Shown here one piece after another: positions 34,500 through 43,550 of a stretch of DNA of 64,000 bases. The position numbers were made by a program, and so were the translations under genes. The first letter of the stretch is position 1; the number at the start of each line of letters is the position of its first letter. The notes below the pieces were generated by a model. It saw nothing but the letters and a program-made list of their open reading frames with translations. It was not told the DNA's origin and did not search any database. The DNA lies in NCBI RefSeq assembly GCF_001423885.1, contig NZ_LMPP01000001.1:969543-1033542 (forward strand), in the 5' to 3' direction. This DNA comes from Rathayibacter sp. Leaf185. GTDB lineage: Bacteria > Actinomycetota > Actinomycetes > Actinomycetales > Microbacteriaceae.

Positions 34500-34558
34500 G
34501 GAACCAGTTCTCGGCGAGACACCGCGGTCTTAACGGTGTCTCGGCCAGAACTGGTTCC
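34500..34558. repeat. Palindromic element, copy 2 (AGAACTGGTTCC type)
   Basis: A 25-bp stem with two mismatches (34500-34524 with 34534-34558), starting GGAACCAGTTCTCG and ending AGAACTGGTTCC like the copy at 33322-33380. It lies between the divergent SDR and MFS genes, so it is not placed as a terminator. Confidence 0.85.
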
Positions 34559-34635
34559 CCCGCGTGAACACTCGGGGGCGGCGGGCATCGCGGAGGCGGG
34601 AGGCGCCCGTTCGCACCGCAGGCGTGCGAGGCTTG

Positions 34636-35892
34636 ATGGTCGCTTCCCGCACCACACTCCCTCTGGACACCGTGAACACCCCTCAGAACACTGCCAAGAC
34701 GCCCGCCTTCCCGTGGATCGGCCTGCTCACCCTGGCCGGCGCCATCTTCGTCTCGGTCACGAGCGAGTTCCTGCCGACCGGGCTCATCCCCGACATGTCG
34801 CGCGACCTCGGCGTCAGCATCTCGCTGACCGGCCAGCTCGTGACGATCTTCGCGGCGACCGTGGTGGTCGCGACGACTCCGCTGACCCTCATCACCCAGC
34901 GCTACTCGCGCAAGAGCCTCGTGCTGGTCGCGCTCTGCACCATCGCGATGGCGAACGTGCTCGCCGCGCTGGCGCCCACCTTCGAGCTGCTCGTCGGCGC
35001 GCGCATCGTCGGCGGCCTCGCGCACGGCCTGTTTTGGGCGGTCGTCGCCGCGTACTCCGCGCACCTCGTCTCGCCCGCACAGCTCGGCCGGGCGACCGCG
35101 ATCACGGCGGGCGGAGGCTCCGCGGCGTTCGTGCTGGGCGTCCCCGTGGGCACGGCGCTCGGCCACGCGTTCGGCTGGCGGCCGACCTTCGCGATCCTGG
35201 GCGGGATCGTGCTCGTGCTCGCCCTGGTCGTCGTGAAGTTCCTCCCCGCGGTCGACCACCGAGTGCCGATCAAGACGGGCGAGATCCGGCTGCCCGCGCG
35301 CAAGGACCGCTCGCTGCCGCGCATCCTCGGCGTGTGCCTGGTGATCCTGCTCGTGCTGATCGGCCACAACACGCTCTCGACCTACATCACGCCGTGGCTC
35401 GAGAACGCGTCGTTCTCGCCCGACAGCATCCCGCTGGTGCTCTTCGCCTTCGGAGGCGCCGGGGCGATCGGGCTCGTGCTCGCCGGCTTCGCGACCGACC
35501 GGCTCCCGCGCCTCGGCTTCATCATCGCCTCCGTCGGAGTCGTGCTGGCGCTGGCCGGGCTCGCCCTCGCGGCCGGAGCCGGAGCAGTGGCCGGCGTCGT
35601 CGCCGCAGCGGTGCTCTGGAACATCGCGTTCGGCGGGATCCCGGTGATGCTGCAGACGCGGATGCTGCGGACCTCGTCGTTCCAGCTGCGGAGTCTCGCG
35701 GCGGCGCTCCAGACGACGGCGTTCAACATCGGCATCGGCGGCGGCGCGATCGCCGGCGGAGTGGCGATCGACGCCGCGGGGCTCGACGTGCTGCCGTGGG
35801 TGGCGATCGTGCTCGTGCTGGTCGGGCTCGCGGTGAGCCTCGTCCTCGAGGCGCGGTCGGCGCGCGCCTCCAGGGAGCCCGTCGCGGCGTAG
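34636..35892 (+). CDS. MFS transporter (DHA1 / sugar-efflux type)
   Basis: A 418-residue protein with 12 predicted helices. The A-motif-like loop between helices 2 and 3 and 'GARIVGGLAHGLFWAVVAAYSAHLV' in helices 4-5 resemble AraJ/YdhP/SotB-type efflux proteins. It probably exports a sugar or drug-like compound. ATG 34636 with GAGG 6 bp upstream is preferred to the longer frame. It is divergent from the SDR gene across the palindrome. Confidence 0.82.
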   Translation: MVASRTTLPLDTVNTPQNTAKTPAFPWIGLLTLAGAIFVSVTSEFLPTGLIPDMSRDLGVSISLTGQLVTIFAATVVVATTPLTLITQRYSRKSLVLVALCTIAMANVLAALAPTFELLVGARIVGGLAHGLFWAVVAAYSAHLVSPAQLGRATAITAGGGSAAFVLGVPVGTALGHAFGWRPTFAILGGIVLVLALVVVKFLPAVDHRVPIKTGEIRLPARKDRSLPRILGVCLVILLVLIGHNTLSTYITPWLENASFSPDSIPLVLFAFGGAGAIGLVLAGFATDRLPRLGFIIASVGVVLALAGLALAAGAGAVAGVVAAAVLWNIAFGGIPVMLQTRMLRTSSFQLRSLAAALQTTAFNIGIGGGAIAGGVAIDAAGLDVLPWVAIVLVLVGLAVSLVLEARSARASREPVAA

Positions 35893-35957
35893 GGGGCACG
35901 CCGGCTCATCCGCCCGACCGATGACCTCGACCACAACTGACGGATAGCGTGGAGGGC

Positions 35958-36383
35958 ATGCCTCCGATCACTCAGCCCTACTACGGCGCCCCACCGCTCG
36001 AGGCGGTGCGACGGTTCTTCACGAAGTACGCGACCTTCCGCGGCCGGGCGAGCCGCGCCGAGTACTGGTGGATCATCCTCGCCGGGACCGTGCTGAACCT
36101 CGCCTTCCGAGCGCTGGACGGCTCCGTCTCGGGACTCGAGCTCTCGTTCACGCCGTTCCGCTCAGGGAACGCCTCGTTCGAGACGCCGTGGGTGGCGGTG
36201 CTCGCGGGGATCGTCGCGCTCGGCACGCTGATCCCCTCGCTGGCGCTGCTCTGGCGGCGGCTGCACGACGTGAACCGCAGCGGGATGTGGATCTTCGCGC
36301 TGTTCATCCCGATCGCGGGCTGGGTGTTCCTGCTCATCCTGTTCCTGCTGCCGCCGCGGCCCGAGGGCGCGCGCTTCGACTGA
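35958..36383 (+). CDS. DUF805 membrane protein
   Basis: A 141-residue DUF805 protein with the hallmark 'TFRGRASRAEYWW' before the first helix, then about three membrane segments and 'LLWRRLHDVNRSGMW' before the last. DUF805 proteins are inner-membrane proteins of unknown biochemical role. ATG 35958 overlaps GGAGGG closely (2 bp spacing); GTG 35949 is an alternative. Confidence 0.85.
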   Translation: MPPITQPYYGAPPLEAVRRFFTKYATFRGRASRAEYWWIILAGTVLNLAFRALDGSVSGLELSFTPFRSGNASFETPWVAVLAGIVALGTLIPSLALLWRRLHDVNRSGMWIFALFIPIAGWVFLLILFLLPPRPEGARFD

Positions 36384-36444
36384 TCGACTCGACGGCTAGC
36401 CTGGTCGCGGCCCGCGCGATGGGCGGAGGATCGGAGGCCCGGGG

Positions 36445-36834
36445 ATGAGCGACCTGCTCGGCCTCCACCACCTCGCGATCATCGTCAGCGACTACGAGCG
36501 CTCGAAGCGCTTCTACCTCGACGTCCTCGGCTTCCGCCTCGACTCCGAGGTGCACCGGGCCGACCGGGACTCGTGGATGGCGAACCTCAGCCTGAACGGG
36601 ACCTACCTGATCGAGCTCTTCACCTTCCCGCGCGCGCCCGACCGCGTGTCCGATCCGGAGGCGCTCGGACTGCGGCACCTGGCACTCGCCGCCTCCGACC
36701 CGAGCGCGGTCCGCGCCCGCTTCGTGGCGGCAGGAGTGGAGTGCGAGCCCCTGCGCGAGGACCCGCACACGGGCCGCGCGCTGTTCTTCCTCCGCGACCC
36801 CGACGGCCTGCCGATCGAGGTCCACGAGACCTGA
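36445..36834 (+). CDS. VOC/glyoxalase-like protein, YaeR (GloA2) type
   Basis: A 129-residue vicinal-oxygen-chelate fold protein with paired beta-alpha-beta-beta-beta modules. 'HHLAIIVSDYERSKRFYLDVLGF' at the N-terminus and 'ELFTFP', 'GLRHLALA' match the YaeR/GloA2 subgroup, which binds a divalent metal via His and Glu ('IEVHET' end). A role in aldehyde handling is likely but unproven. It lies 61 bp after the DUF805 gene on the same strand. Confidence 0.85.
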   Translation: MSDLLGLHHLAIIVSDYERSKRFYLDVLGFRLDSEVHRADRDSWMANLSLNGTYLIELFTFPRAPDRVSDPEALGLRHLALAASDPSAVRARFVAAGVECEPLREDPHTGRALFFLRDPDGLPIEVHET

Positions 36835-36836
36835 CC

Positions 36837-37856
36837 TCAGCGGGGAGGCGCGGTGCTCCCCCGGGGGACGAGGGTCGGGGCGATCAGGGGGATCGGGCCC
36901 ACGTCCTCGCCGCGCATCAGCGCGAGCACCCGGTCGACGGCGAGCTGACCGACCTGCGCGAAGTCGAGGTGGACCGTCGAGAGGCTCGGCCGGTAGTAGC
37001 CGGCCTCGGGCACATCGTCGAAGCCGATGACGCTCCGATCCCCAGGGACGCTGATCCCGTGGTCGTCGAACGCCTTGATCACTCCGAGCGCGAAGGGGTC
37101 GTTCGCGGCGAAGACGGCCGTGACGTCGGGATCGGCCGCGAGCTCGACTCCTGCGCGGTAGCCCTCGGCGACGCTCCAGTCCGCCGTGCGGACCGCGGGC
37201 CGGAGGACCCGGCGCTCGCGAGCGAGCTCCGACGCCCAGCCGCGCTCGCGCGCATCGGAGGCCATCCAGCCGTCGGGCCCGCGCACATGGGCGACGCTCC
37301 GATGGCCGAGGTCGAGCAGGTGCCGGACGGCGAGCTGCGCGCCGTGCACCTCGTCGATCGACACGCTCGACGGACCGGGCGCGGAGCCCTGCTCGAAGGA
37401 GATGACGGGGATGGTCGAATCCGTCCCGCGGAGAGTCTCGACCGCGCTCACGAGCGGGACCAGGACGATGATGCCGTCGACCTCATCGGCGGTGAGCTCG
37501 TCGAGCGCGTGCCGGATGCTCGCCCGGTCGACGTCGCCCAGCGTGATCAGGCGCGTCGAGTAGCCGTTGCGGCGGGCCTCCTCGGAGATGCCGTAGAGCG
37601 CGACCGACGGCCCGTGGACCGAGAGGGAGTAGCTGACCACTCCGATGTTCATGGTCTTGCTGCTGGCCAGGGCCGCCGCCGCGGTGTTGCGGCGGTAGCG
37701 GAGCTGGGCGATCGCCTGCTCGGTGCGCGCGCGGATCTCGGGCGACACGTTCGGCGCTCCGTTGATGACGCGGGAGACCGTCTGCTGCGAGACCCCCGCG
37801 AGTACCGCCACGTCGACCATCCGCGGCCCCTGGGACCGCGACGACCTCCGGCTCAT
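36837..37856 (-). CDS. LacI-family transcriptional regulator (first of three)
   Basis: A 339-residue LacI/GalR repressor. The helix-turn-helix begins 'MVDVAVLAGVSQQTVSRVIN' at residue 13, a hinge helix with 'AAAALAS' follows, then the two-lobed sugar-binding core with 'FAANDPFALG' and 'VIGFDDVPEAGYYRP', ending in the LacI-typical 'LSTVHLDFAQVGQLAVDRVL'. It is closely similar in layout to the regulator at 41339-42403, suggesting duplication. It lies downstream of the GMC operon, beyond a hairpin, so it may share the regulon. Confidence 0.88.
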   Translation of the reverse strand: MSRRSSRSQGPRMVDVAVLAGVSQQTVSRVINGAPNVSPEIRARTEQAIAQLRYRRNTAAAALASSKTMNIGVVSYSLSVHGPSVALYGISEEARRNGYSTRLITLGDVDRASIRHALDELTADEVDGIIVLVPLVSAVETLRGTDSTIPVISFEQGSAPGPSSVSIDEVHGAQLAVRHLLDLGHRSVAHVRGPDGWMASDARERGWASELARERRVLRPAVRTADWSVAEGYRAGVELAADPDVTAVFAANDPFALGVIKAFDDHGISVPGDRSVIGFDDVPEAGYYRPSLSTVHLDFAQVGQLAVDRVLALMRGEDVGPIPLIAPTLVPRGSTAPPR

Positions 37857-37885
37857 CCTGCGGTCCCGACGCGAGGAGGGAGGAA

Positions 37886-37936
37886 CGGCGGTTCGGTCGG
37901 GGCCATGGGGGAATTATGCCCCGAGCCGAACCGCCG
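37886..37936 (-). terminator. Terminator-like hairpin after the GMC operon
   Basis: CGGCGGTTCGG (37886-37896) pairs with CCGAACCGCCG (37926-37936), and the inner TCGGGGC/GCCCCGA pairs extend it to about 20 bp. It lies just after the subunit-3-like gene stop and ends within 30 bp of the LacI start. Confidence 0.65.
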
Positions 37937-37942
37937 ACCCTG

Positions 37943-38659
37943 TCAGGGGCGCCGGTAGCGCAGCACCTCGGGGTGGCGCTCGTAGGGCCACTCGGCCTCG
38001 GGCACCATGTACTTCGTCGTGGTGTAGCTGCCGTCCATCGTCGCCTTCAGCGACGGCGGTCCGTCGAAGCCGATGACCGCCCAGCCGACCCGGTTCTCAT
38101 TGCCTCCGTAGACCGGATCGCCGTAGAAGCCCTGCCGGGTGTTCAGCACCAGGAGCGGGAAGAACTCGAGGAAGTCCTCGTTGACCGGCTGGTTGCCCGC
38201 CGGCGCTCCTCCGCTGCCCTGCCCGTCGGACTCGGCGAAGAGGAACCGCGCGGGCTTCTCCTCCCTCGAGAGCGCGACGAGCACCGCGTCCTGCTGGTCG
38301 TCGTCGAGGTCGACGAACACGCCGCCGAAGTGCTCGCCGGCCAGCCGGTCGAGCTCGACGACGCCCTCACGGTAGAAGACCCGCCGGCTGTCGATCCGCT
38401 CCTGCCACGCCTGCTCCTCGAGCCCCTCCATCCGGAGCCAGCCGATGCCGTCCGCGGCGGGGAACACGAAAGCCGTTCCCGAGAGCATCCGATCGATGAA
38501 GCGGACCACCTTCGCCTCTCGGGCTCCGGGGTGGTGGTCCGTCGGGATGATCCGCGCTGTAGCGGCCTCGATGGTGTCCCACTGGTGCTGGTCGAAGAAC
38601 AGCGGTCCGTCGACGTCGCGTGTCGAGATCGGTACCGTGACCCACTCTGCCTGTCCCAT
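37943..38659 (-). CDS. Gluconate 2-dehydrogenase subunit 3-like protein
   Basis: A 238-residue protein of the gluconate 2-dehydrogenase subunit 3 family: 'FFDQHQWDTIEAATARIIPTD' is the family start. The C-terminal half shows 'FPLLVLNTRQGFYGDPVYGGNENRVGW', matching the family. It normally assembles with a GMC flavoprotein, whose gene lies 30 bp upstream. There is no Tat signal and no cytochrome gene, so the pair is probably cytoplasmic with another electron acceptor. It is the last gene of the operon before the hairpin. Confidence 0.85.
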   Translation of the reverse strand: MGQAEWVTVPISTRDVDGPLFFDQHQWDTIEAATARIIPTDHHPGAREAKVVRFIDRMLSGTAFVFPAADGIGWLRMEGLEEQAWQERIDSRRVFYREGVVELDRLAGEHFGGVFVDLDDDQQDAVLVALSREEKPARFLFAESDGQGSGGAPAGNQPVNEDFLEFFPLLVLNTRQGFYGDPVYGGNENRVGWAVIGFDGPPSLKATMDGSYTTTKYMVPEAEWPYERHPEVLRYRRP

Positions 38660-38689
38660 GTTGATCGTCCTCTCCTTCGTTGATCGTGC

Positions 38690-40345
38690 TCAGTCGTCCG
38701 ACGACCAGCCGCGGGAGTCGACCGCGATGATGCGGTCGCTGCAGCGCCAGGCGTTGGCCATGATCGTGAGTGCCGGGTTGATCCCCGTCGCGGTGGGGAA
38801 GAAGCTCGCGTCGAAGACGTAGAGGTTCGGCACCTCGTGCGAGCGGCACCACTTGTCGACGACGGAGGTGGCGGGGTCGTTCCCCATCCGCACCGTGCCC
38901 AGCTCGTGCGAGGTGTTGCCGGTGATGCGCTCCATGTTCACCGGCACGACCTTCTTGGCGCCCGCGGCCTCGAGGATCTCGCCGTTCTTGGCGACCTGCC
39001 ACTTCTCCTGCGCGAAGTCGTTGGGGTGCGGGGTGTGCGTGATGCGCGCGACCGGGAGACCCCAGGCGTCCTTCACCGTCGGGTCGAGGTCGACCCGATT
39101 GCTCTCGCGGGGGAGGTCGTGCAGCAGGATGCCGATCTTCATCGAGTGGTTGAAGAGCTCGCGGTCGGCGTCCTTCGAGGCCTGTCCCCAGCTCGGGCGG
39201 CCCGGGAAGCTCCAGTTCACCGGGTGGCCGATCATCGACGGGAAGATCAGCGAGCCGAGGATGTGGCCCCGGCTGGCGTCGGTCTCGTAGAAGTCGAACG
39301 AGCACAGGCTCATGTAGTGGCCGGCCCAGCCGTACAGCGGGTCGCTCACTTCGCGGTCGAAGAGGCCGACCGAGAACGAGTACTGGTGGAACGTGGCGTT
39401 CCGGCCGACCTGGCCGCTGCCGTTGGCCAGCCCGTCGGGGAACTGCGCCGATCTCGACATCAGCAGGAGGCGCGGAGTCTCGATGCCGCCACCCGCGACG
39501 ATCACGGCGTTCGCCTTCTGCACGAACTCATTGCCGTCCTCGTCCTGGTACCGCACGCCGGTCGCCTTGCCGTCGGGACCGACCAGGATCTCGCTGACGT
39601 AGCAGTCGGGGCGCAGATCGTAGAGCCCGGTGGCGATCGCGTCGGGGATGAAGTTGATCAGCGTCGACGACTTGCCGGTGCCCGGGTCGGGGTACTGCTG
39701 CCAGAACCCGTTCTCGCTGAACGGCTGACGCCCGCGGTAGGGCTCGGTGACCATGCCCTGCGGCATCGGGAACGTCGAGTGCCCGAGCCTGTCCATGGCC
39801 GTCGCGAAGGTGCGGCCGATCTGGCTGAGCGGCGACGGCTTGGTGGGGTAGCCCTTCGAGCGACGGCCCTCCCAGCGGTTCGCGCCGGCGAGGCCCGACG
39901 TGCCGAACTCCCACTCCACGCGCGTGTAGTACGGCTCGAGCTCGTCGTAGGTGATGGGCCAGTCGACGAGGCTCGCACCCTCGACGTCGCCGTGCAGCGA
40001 GCGGAGCTTGAAGTCCGACTCCGTCATGCGCGGGACCATCCCGCCCCAGTGCGTGGTGCCGCCGCCGACGACCTGCGGGGTGGCCGAGAAGTTCGTGACC
40101 ACCGCCTCCTCGCTCTCGTTCTGCCGGTAGGTGCGCGGCTTGAGCTTGGGGTCCTGCCAGATGAAGTTGCGGTTGAGGTACTTCAGCTCGTCGCCGGAGG
40201 CGTGCTCGGGCTTCAGCCACGGGCCCCTCTCGAGTCCGACGACCCGCAGTCCCGCCTCGGTCAGGACCTTGGCGGCGGTCGCGCCGCCTGCTCCGGCCCC
40301 GACGATGACGACGTCGACGGGCTCGGGGTTCGTGATGGTTCTCAT
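38690..40345 (-). CDS. GMC-family flavoprotein oxidoreductase (gluconate-dehydrogenase-like large subunit)
   Basis: A 551-residue FAD enzyme. The dinucleotide fold is 'VDVVIVGAGAGGATAAKVL' at residues 7-25, 'GGGTTHWGG' is the FAD-contact loop, and 'GGGIETPRLLL' follows. The C-terminus has the catalytic 'HELGTVRMG' and 'NPALTIMANAW' GMC motifs. It oxidises a sugar, sugar acid or polyol at a hydroxyl. AAGGAAC precedes ATG 40345. With its subunit-3 partner and the upstream aldo/keto reductase it probably acts on the sugar imported by the same operon. Confidence 0.9.
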   Translation of the reverse strand: MRTITNPEPVDVVIVGAGAGGATAAKVLTEAGLRVVGLERGPWLKPEHASGDELKYLNRNFIWQDPKLKPRTYRQNESEEAVVTNFSATPQVVGGGTTHWGGMVPRMTESDFKLRSLHGDVEGASLVDWPITYDELEPYYTRVEWEFGTSGLAGANRWEGRRSKGYPTKPSPLSQIGRTFATAMDRLGHSTFPMPQGMVTEPYRGRQPFSENGFWQQYPDPGTGKSSTLINFIPDAIATGLYDLRPDCYVSEILVGPDGKATGVRYQDEDGNEFVQKANAVIVAGGGIETPRLLLMSRSAQFPDGLANGSGQVGRNATFHQYSFSVGLFDREVSDPLYGWAGHYMSLCSFDFYETDASRGHILGSLIFPSMIGHPVNWSFPGRPSWGQASKDADRELFNHSMKIGILLHDLPRESNRVDLDPTVKDAWGLPVARITHTPHPNDFAQEKWQVAKNGEILEAAGAKKVVPVNMERITGNTSHELGTVRMGNDPATSVVDKWCRSHEVPNLYVFDASFFPTATGINPALTIMANAWRCSDRIIAVDSRGWSSDD

Positions 40346-40379
40346 TGCAGTGTTCCTTCCTCAGGGACGAACCGGTGGG

Positions 40380-41342
40380 TCACTTCTCGATGCCGTCGCG
40401 ACCGACCGCGGCCAGCGGGAGCAGCGCGTCCCACAGCTCCTCGGGGATCGCGGTCTCGGCGAGGGCGAGGGTCTGGTCGATGCGGGCGGGCTCGGACATG
40501 CCGACGATCGTCGAGGCGACCCGTGGGTCGCGGGTCGAGAACTGGAGCGCCGCGGCGGCCAGCGGGACGTCGAAGTCGGCGCAGAGGCGCTCCATCTCGA
40601 GCACCCGCTCGATCGTGCGCTCACCCACGGGGGCGTAGCAGTAGCGCGGGACGGCGCGGGGGCCCTTCACGAGCATCCCGCCGCCGAAGGGGGCGGCGTT
40701 CACGAACGCGACGCCGCGCCGGTGCGCGTCCTCGATCAGCGGAGCCGCGGTCTGCTCGACCAGGGTGTAGCGGTTGTGGCTGATGACCGCGTCGAACACG
40801 TCGGTGGCGAGGTACTGCAGCTCGAGGTCGATCGGGCCACCCGCGACACCGAGGTACCGGATGACTCCCTCGTCGCGGAGGCGGATCAGCGCCTCGAGCG
40901 GCCCGCCGGGAGCGGTGCCCTCCTCGAAGCTGATCTTCTCGGGATCGTGCAGGTAGACGAGCGGGAGGGTGTCGAGGCCGAGGCGCTCGAGGCTCTCCTC
41001 AACCGAGCGCCGCACGCGGTCTCCCGAGAAGTCGCTCGAGCCGGGCAGGGGGTCGACCTTCGTCGCGATGACGACGCCGTCGGGTACGCCCGAGTTCTCG
41101 CGGATCGCGGCTCCGATGCGGCGCTCGCTGTCGCCTCCGCCGTACTCGTTGGAGGTGTCGATGAAGGTGAAGGGCCCGTCGAAGACGCGGAGGATGGTGG
41201 CCACGGCGACCTCCTCGCTCACCTCGTAGCCGTACTGGGCGGGGAAGCTGCCGAGGGCGCTGGTGCCGACGCAGACGCTCGAGACGGTGAGCTCGGTGCG
41301 GCCGAACGGGCGAAGGCCCGCTGTGGTGTCGTTCATGGTCAT
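40380..41342 (-). CDS. Aldo/keto reductase (aldose dehydrogenase type)
   Basis: A 320-residue AKR-fold enzyme with the full tetrad D62, Y67 ('FIDTSNEYGGG'), K95 ('VIATKVDP') and H132 ('VYLHDPE'). The shape resembles D-threo-aldose / L-fucose 1-dehydrogenases, which oxidise free sugars with NAD(P). ATG 41342 overlaps the upstream LacI stop (ATGA). It lies 34 bp before the GMC gene. Confidence 0.87.
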   Translation of the reverse strand: MTMNDTTAGLRPFGRTELTVSSVCVGTSALGSFPAQYGYEVSEEVAVATILRVFDGPFTFIDTSNEYGGGDSERRIGAAIRENSGVPDGVVIATKVDPLPGSSDFSGDRVRRSVEESLERLGLDTLPLVYLHDPEKISFEEGTAPGGPLEALIRLRDEGVIRYLGVAGGPIDLELQYLATDVFDAVISHNRYTLVEQTAAPLIEDAHRRGVAFVNAAPFGGGMLVKGPRAVPRYCYAPVGERTIERVLEMERLCADFDVPLAAAALQFSTRDPRVASTIVGMSEPARIDQTLALAETAIPEELWDALLPLAAVGRDGIEK

Positions 41343-42403
41343 GGTCGTGTCTCTCTGGGATGAGCCCCGCGGGGCTGGTGTGGTGCGGCGCTGTCGCGCG
41401 CCACGAGGGTGGCTCCGACGGGCGGGATCACGACGTGATCCGACTCGTCGGAGCTCATGAGGGCGAGGATCCGGTCGACGGCCAGCCGGCCCACCGCCTC
41501 GAAGTCGAAGCGCACGGTCGTCAGTCCGGGGCGGAAGTAGCGCGCCTCCGGGATGTCGTCGAAGCCGATGACGCTGACATCGGCCGGGACGCGCAGGCCG
41601 GCGTCCGCGAAGGCGGCGAGCAGACCGAGAGCCATCTGGTCGTTGGCCGCGAAGACCGCCGAGAACTCCGGGTCGGCCGCCAGCTCGAGGCCCGCCCGAT
41701 AGCCCGAGCAGGTCGACCAGTCGCCGACGACGGTGGGGCGGTGGGGCCGGCCGGCCGCGCTGAGCGCCGTCGTCCAGCCGTGGATCCGGGCATCGGTCGC
41801 CAGCCAGCCCCTCGGTCCCGCGAGGTGGTGCACGGTGCGGTGGCCGAGTCCGAGGAGGTGCTCGGTCGCCAGCCGCGCCCCCGCCACCTCGTCGGTGACG
41901 ACCGTCGCGCCGGAGGGCACGCCTCCCGGCTCGAAGGCGACCAGCGGCACCGCCGCCTCGAAGCCCTCGATCGCGTGCACGGCCGAGGTCAGCGGCGCGA
42001 GGACCACGATGCCGTCGACCAGGTCGGTCACGAGGTGGTCGAGAGCAGCCCTCATGCTCGAGCGGTCGACCGCTCCGAGGGTGACGAGGTTGGTCGCGTA
42101 GCCCGACCGCCGGGCCTCGTCCGCGATGCCGGTGAGGGCGACGGACGGACCGTACTGGGCGAGTCCGAAGCTGACGATCCCGATGTTCATCGACCTCCGG
42201 CTGGCGAGCGCCCGGGCCGCGGGATTGCGGCGGTAGCGCAGCTGGCCGATGGCGCGCTCGACGCGTTCCCGGATCTCGGGAGCCACGTTGTGCGAGCCGT
42301 TGACGACGCGGGACACCGTCTGCTGCGAGACCCCGGCCAGTCGTGCGACGTCGACCATCCGGGCCCCGCGGCCGCCCCCCGGTGCCTCCGCGGGCCTGGA
42401 CAT
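41339..42403 (-). CDS. LacI-family transcriptional regulator (second of three), embedded in the operon
   Basis: A 354-residue LacI repressor: 'MVDVARLAGVSQQTVSRVVN' at about residue 16, hinge 'AARALAS', core motifs 'FAANDQMALG' and 'VIGFDDIPEARYFRP', end 'LTTVRFDFEAVGRLAVDRIL'. It is the closest neighbour in sequence layout to the regulator at 36837-37856. It lies 4 bp after the permease and overlaps the aldo/keto reductase, so it is transcribed with the genes it probably controls. The candidate operator is at 47455-47470. Confidence 0.88.
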   Translation of the reverse strand: MSRPAEAPGGGRGARMVDVARLAGVSQQTVSRVVNGSHNVAPEIRERVERAIGQLRYRRNPAARALASRRSMNIGIVSFGLAQYGPSVALTGIADEARRSGYATNLVTLGAVDRSSMRAALDHLVTDLVDGIVVLAPLTSAVHAIEGFEAAVPLVAFEPGGVPSGATVVTDEVAGARLATEHLLGLGHRTVHHLAGPRGWLATDARIHGWTTALSAAGRPHRPTVVGDWSTCSGYRAGLELAADPEFSAVFAANDQMALGLLAAFADAGLRVPADVSVIGFDDIPEARYFRPGLTTVRFDFEAVGRLAVDRILALMSSDESDHVVIPPVGATLVARDSAAPHQPRGAHPRETRP

Positions 42404-42407
42404 CGGC

Positions 42408-43493
42408 TCAGCTCGCTCGCGCGGCGCGGCGGCCGGGACCGTGCTTGGCGAAGAAGGCGCCTATCCGCGCGACTCCGCCGGCGCTGGAGAGGAAGACCGC
42501 GATGATGATCACCCCGCCCTTGATCACCAGCTGCGGCTCCGACGAGATGCCGACGAGGTTCATGATGTTGATGATCGTCGCGAGGACGAAGACTCCGATC
42601 ACGGCGCTGATCGGGTCGCCCTTCCCGCCCATCAGCGACGCTCCGCCGACGACGACGGCCGCGATCGCGTCGAGCTCGTAGCCGACTCCGATCAGCGAGG
42701 AGCCCTGCCGCAGCTGAGCGGCGGCGATCAGACCGGCGAGACCGGCGAGCAGACCCGACATCGTGTAGGTGATGACGAGGTTCCGCGCGACCGGCAGACC
42801 CGACAGGCGGGCCGCCTCCGGATTGCCGCCGATCGCGTAGAGCGACCGGCCGAACGTCGTGAACCGCGCGACGAGGCCGGCCAGCACCGCGACGACGACG
42901 AAGATCAGGACGGGGCTCCTGACCCCGAGCACCTCGGCCCGGGAGAACTCGTCGATGAAGCGCTCGTCGAGGATCTGGATCAGGCTCGTCGACTGGATGA
43001 TGTAGCTGAAGCCCTTGATCGCGCTCATCATGGCGAGGGTCGCGATGAACGGCGGGATGCGCAGCCACACGATCAGGAGGCCGTTGACGAGCCCGGCGGC
43101 AGCGCAGCAGAGCAGCGTGACCGCGGCGGACAGCTCGGCCGAGAGCCCCGACTGGAGGGTGAGCGCGACGACCACCGTCGAGAGGGCGAGCGTCGACCCG
43201 ACCGACAGGTCGATGCCGCCGGTGAGGACGACGAAGAACTGGCCGACCGCGAGGACGGCGACGATGGACGCCGCCGCGACCACGTTCTCGGCGTTGCGCA
43301 GAGTGAGGAAGTCGGCCGACACGTAGTAGCCGACGATGATGATCGCGACCAGCACGAGCACGAGGTAGCTCTTGGGCAGGATGCGGCGGGCGAGCGACCC
43401 GGCCGCGGAGGTCGGTCGATCGGTCACCGCCGCGAAGGAGGAGGTGTCCGGGCGCCGCGAAGCCGGCGGCCGTTCGAGGGTGTTCTTGGGCAT
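42408..43493 (-). CDS. Ribose-type sugar ABC transporter permease
   Basis: A 361-residue CUT2 permease with about ten helices: 'VVLTGGIDLSVGSTLALST' early, and 'LDAIAAVVVGGASLMGGKG' near the end. A single permease gene implies a homodimer, as in RbsC. The N-terminal 30 residues are a polar extension. It lies 57 bp after the ATPase gene. Confidence 0.9.
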   Translation of the reverse strand: MPKNTLERPPASRRPDTSSFAAVTDRPTSAAGSLARRILPKSYLVLVLVAIIIVGYYVSADFLTLRNAENVVAAASIVAVLAVGQFFVVLTGGIDLSVGSTLALSTVVVALTLQSGLSAELSAAVTLLCCAAAGLVNGLLIVWLRIPPFIATLAMMSAIKGFSYIIQSTSLIQILDERFIDEFSRAEVLGVRSPVLIFVVVAVLAGLVARFTTFGRSLYAIGGNPEAARLSGLPVARNLVITYTMSGLLAGLAGLIAAAQLRQGSSLIGVGYELDAIAAVVVGGASLMGGKGDPISAVIGVFVLATIINIMNLVGISSEPQLVIKGGVIIIAVFLSSAGGVARIGAFFAKHGPGRRAARAS

Positions 43494-43550
43494 GGTTGTC
43501 TCGTCCTTGAGTCGTGGGGGGCCCGGCAGCGCCGGAGGTGGGGTCGCCGG

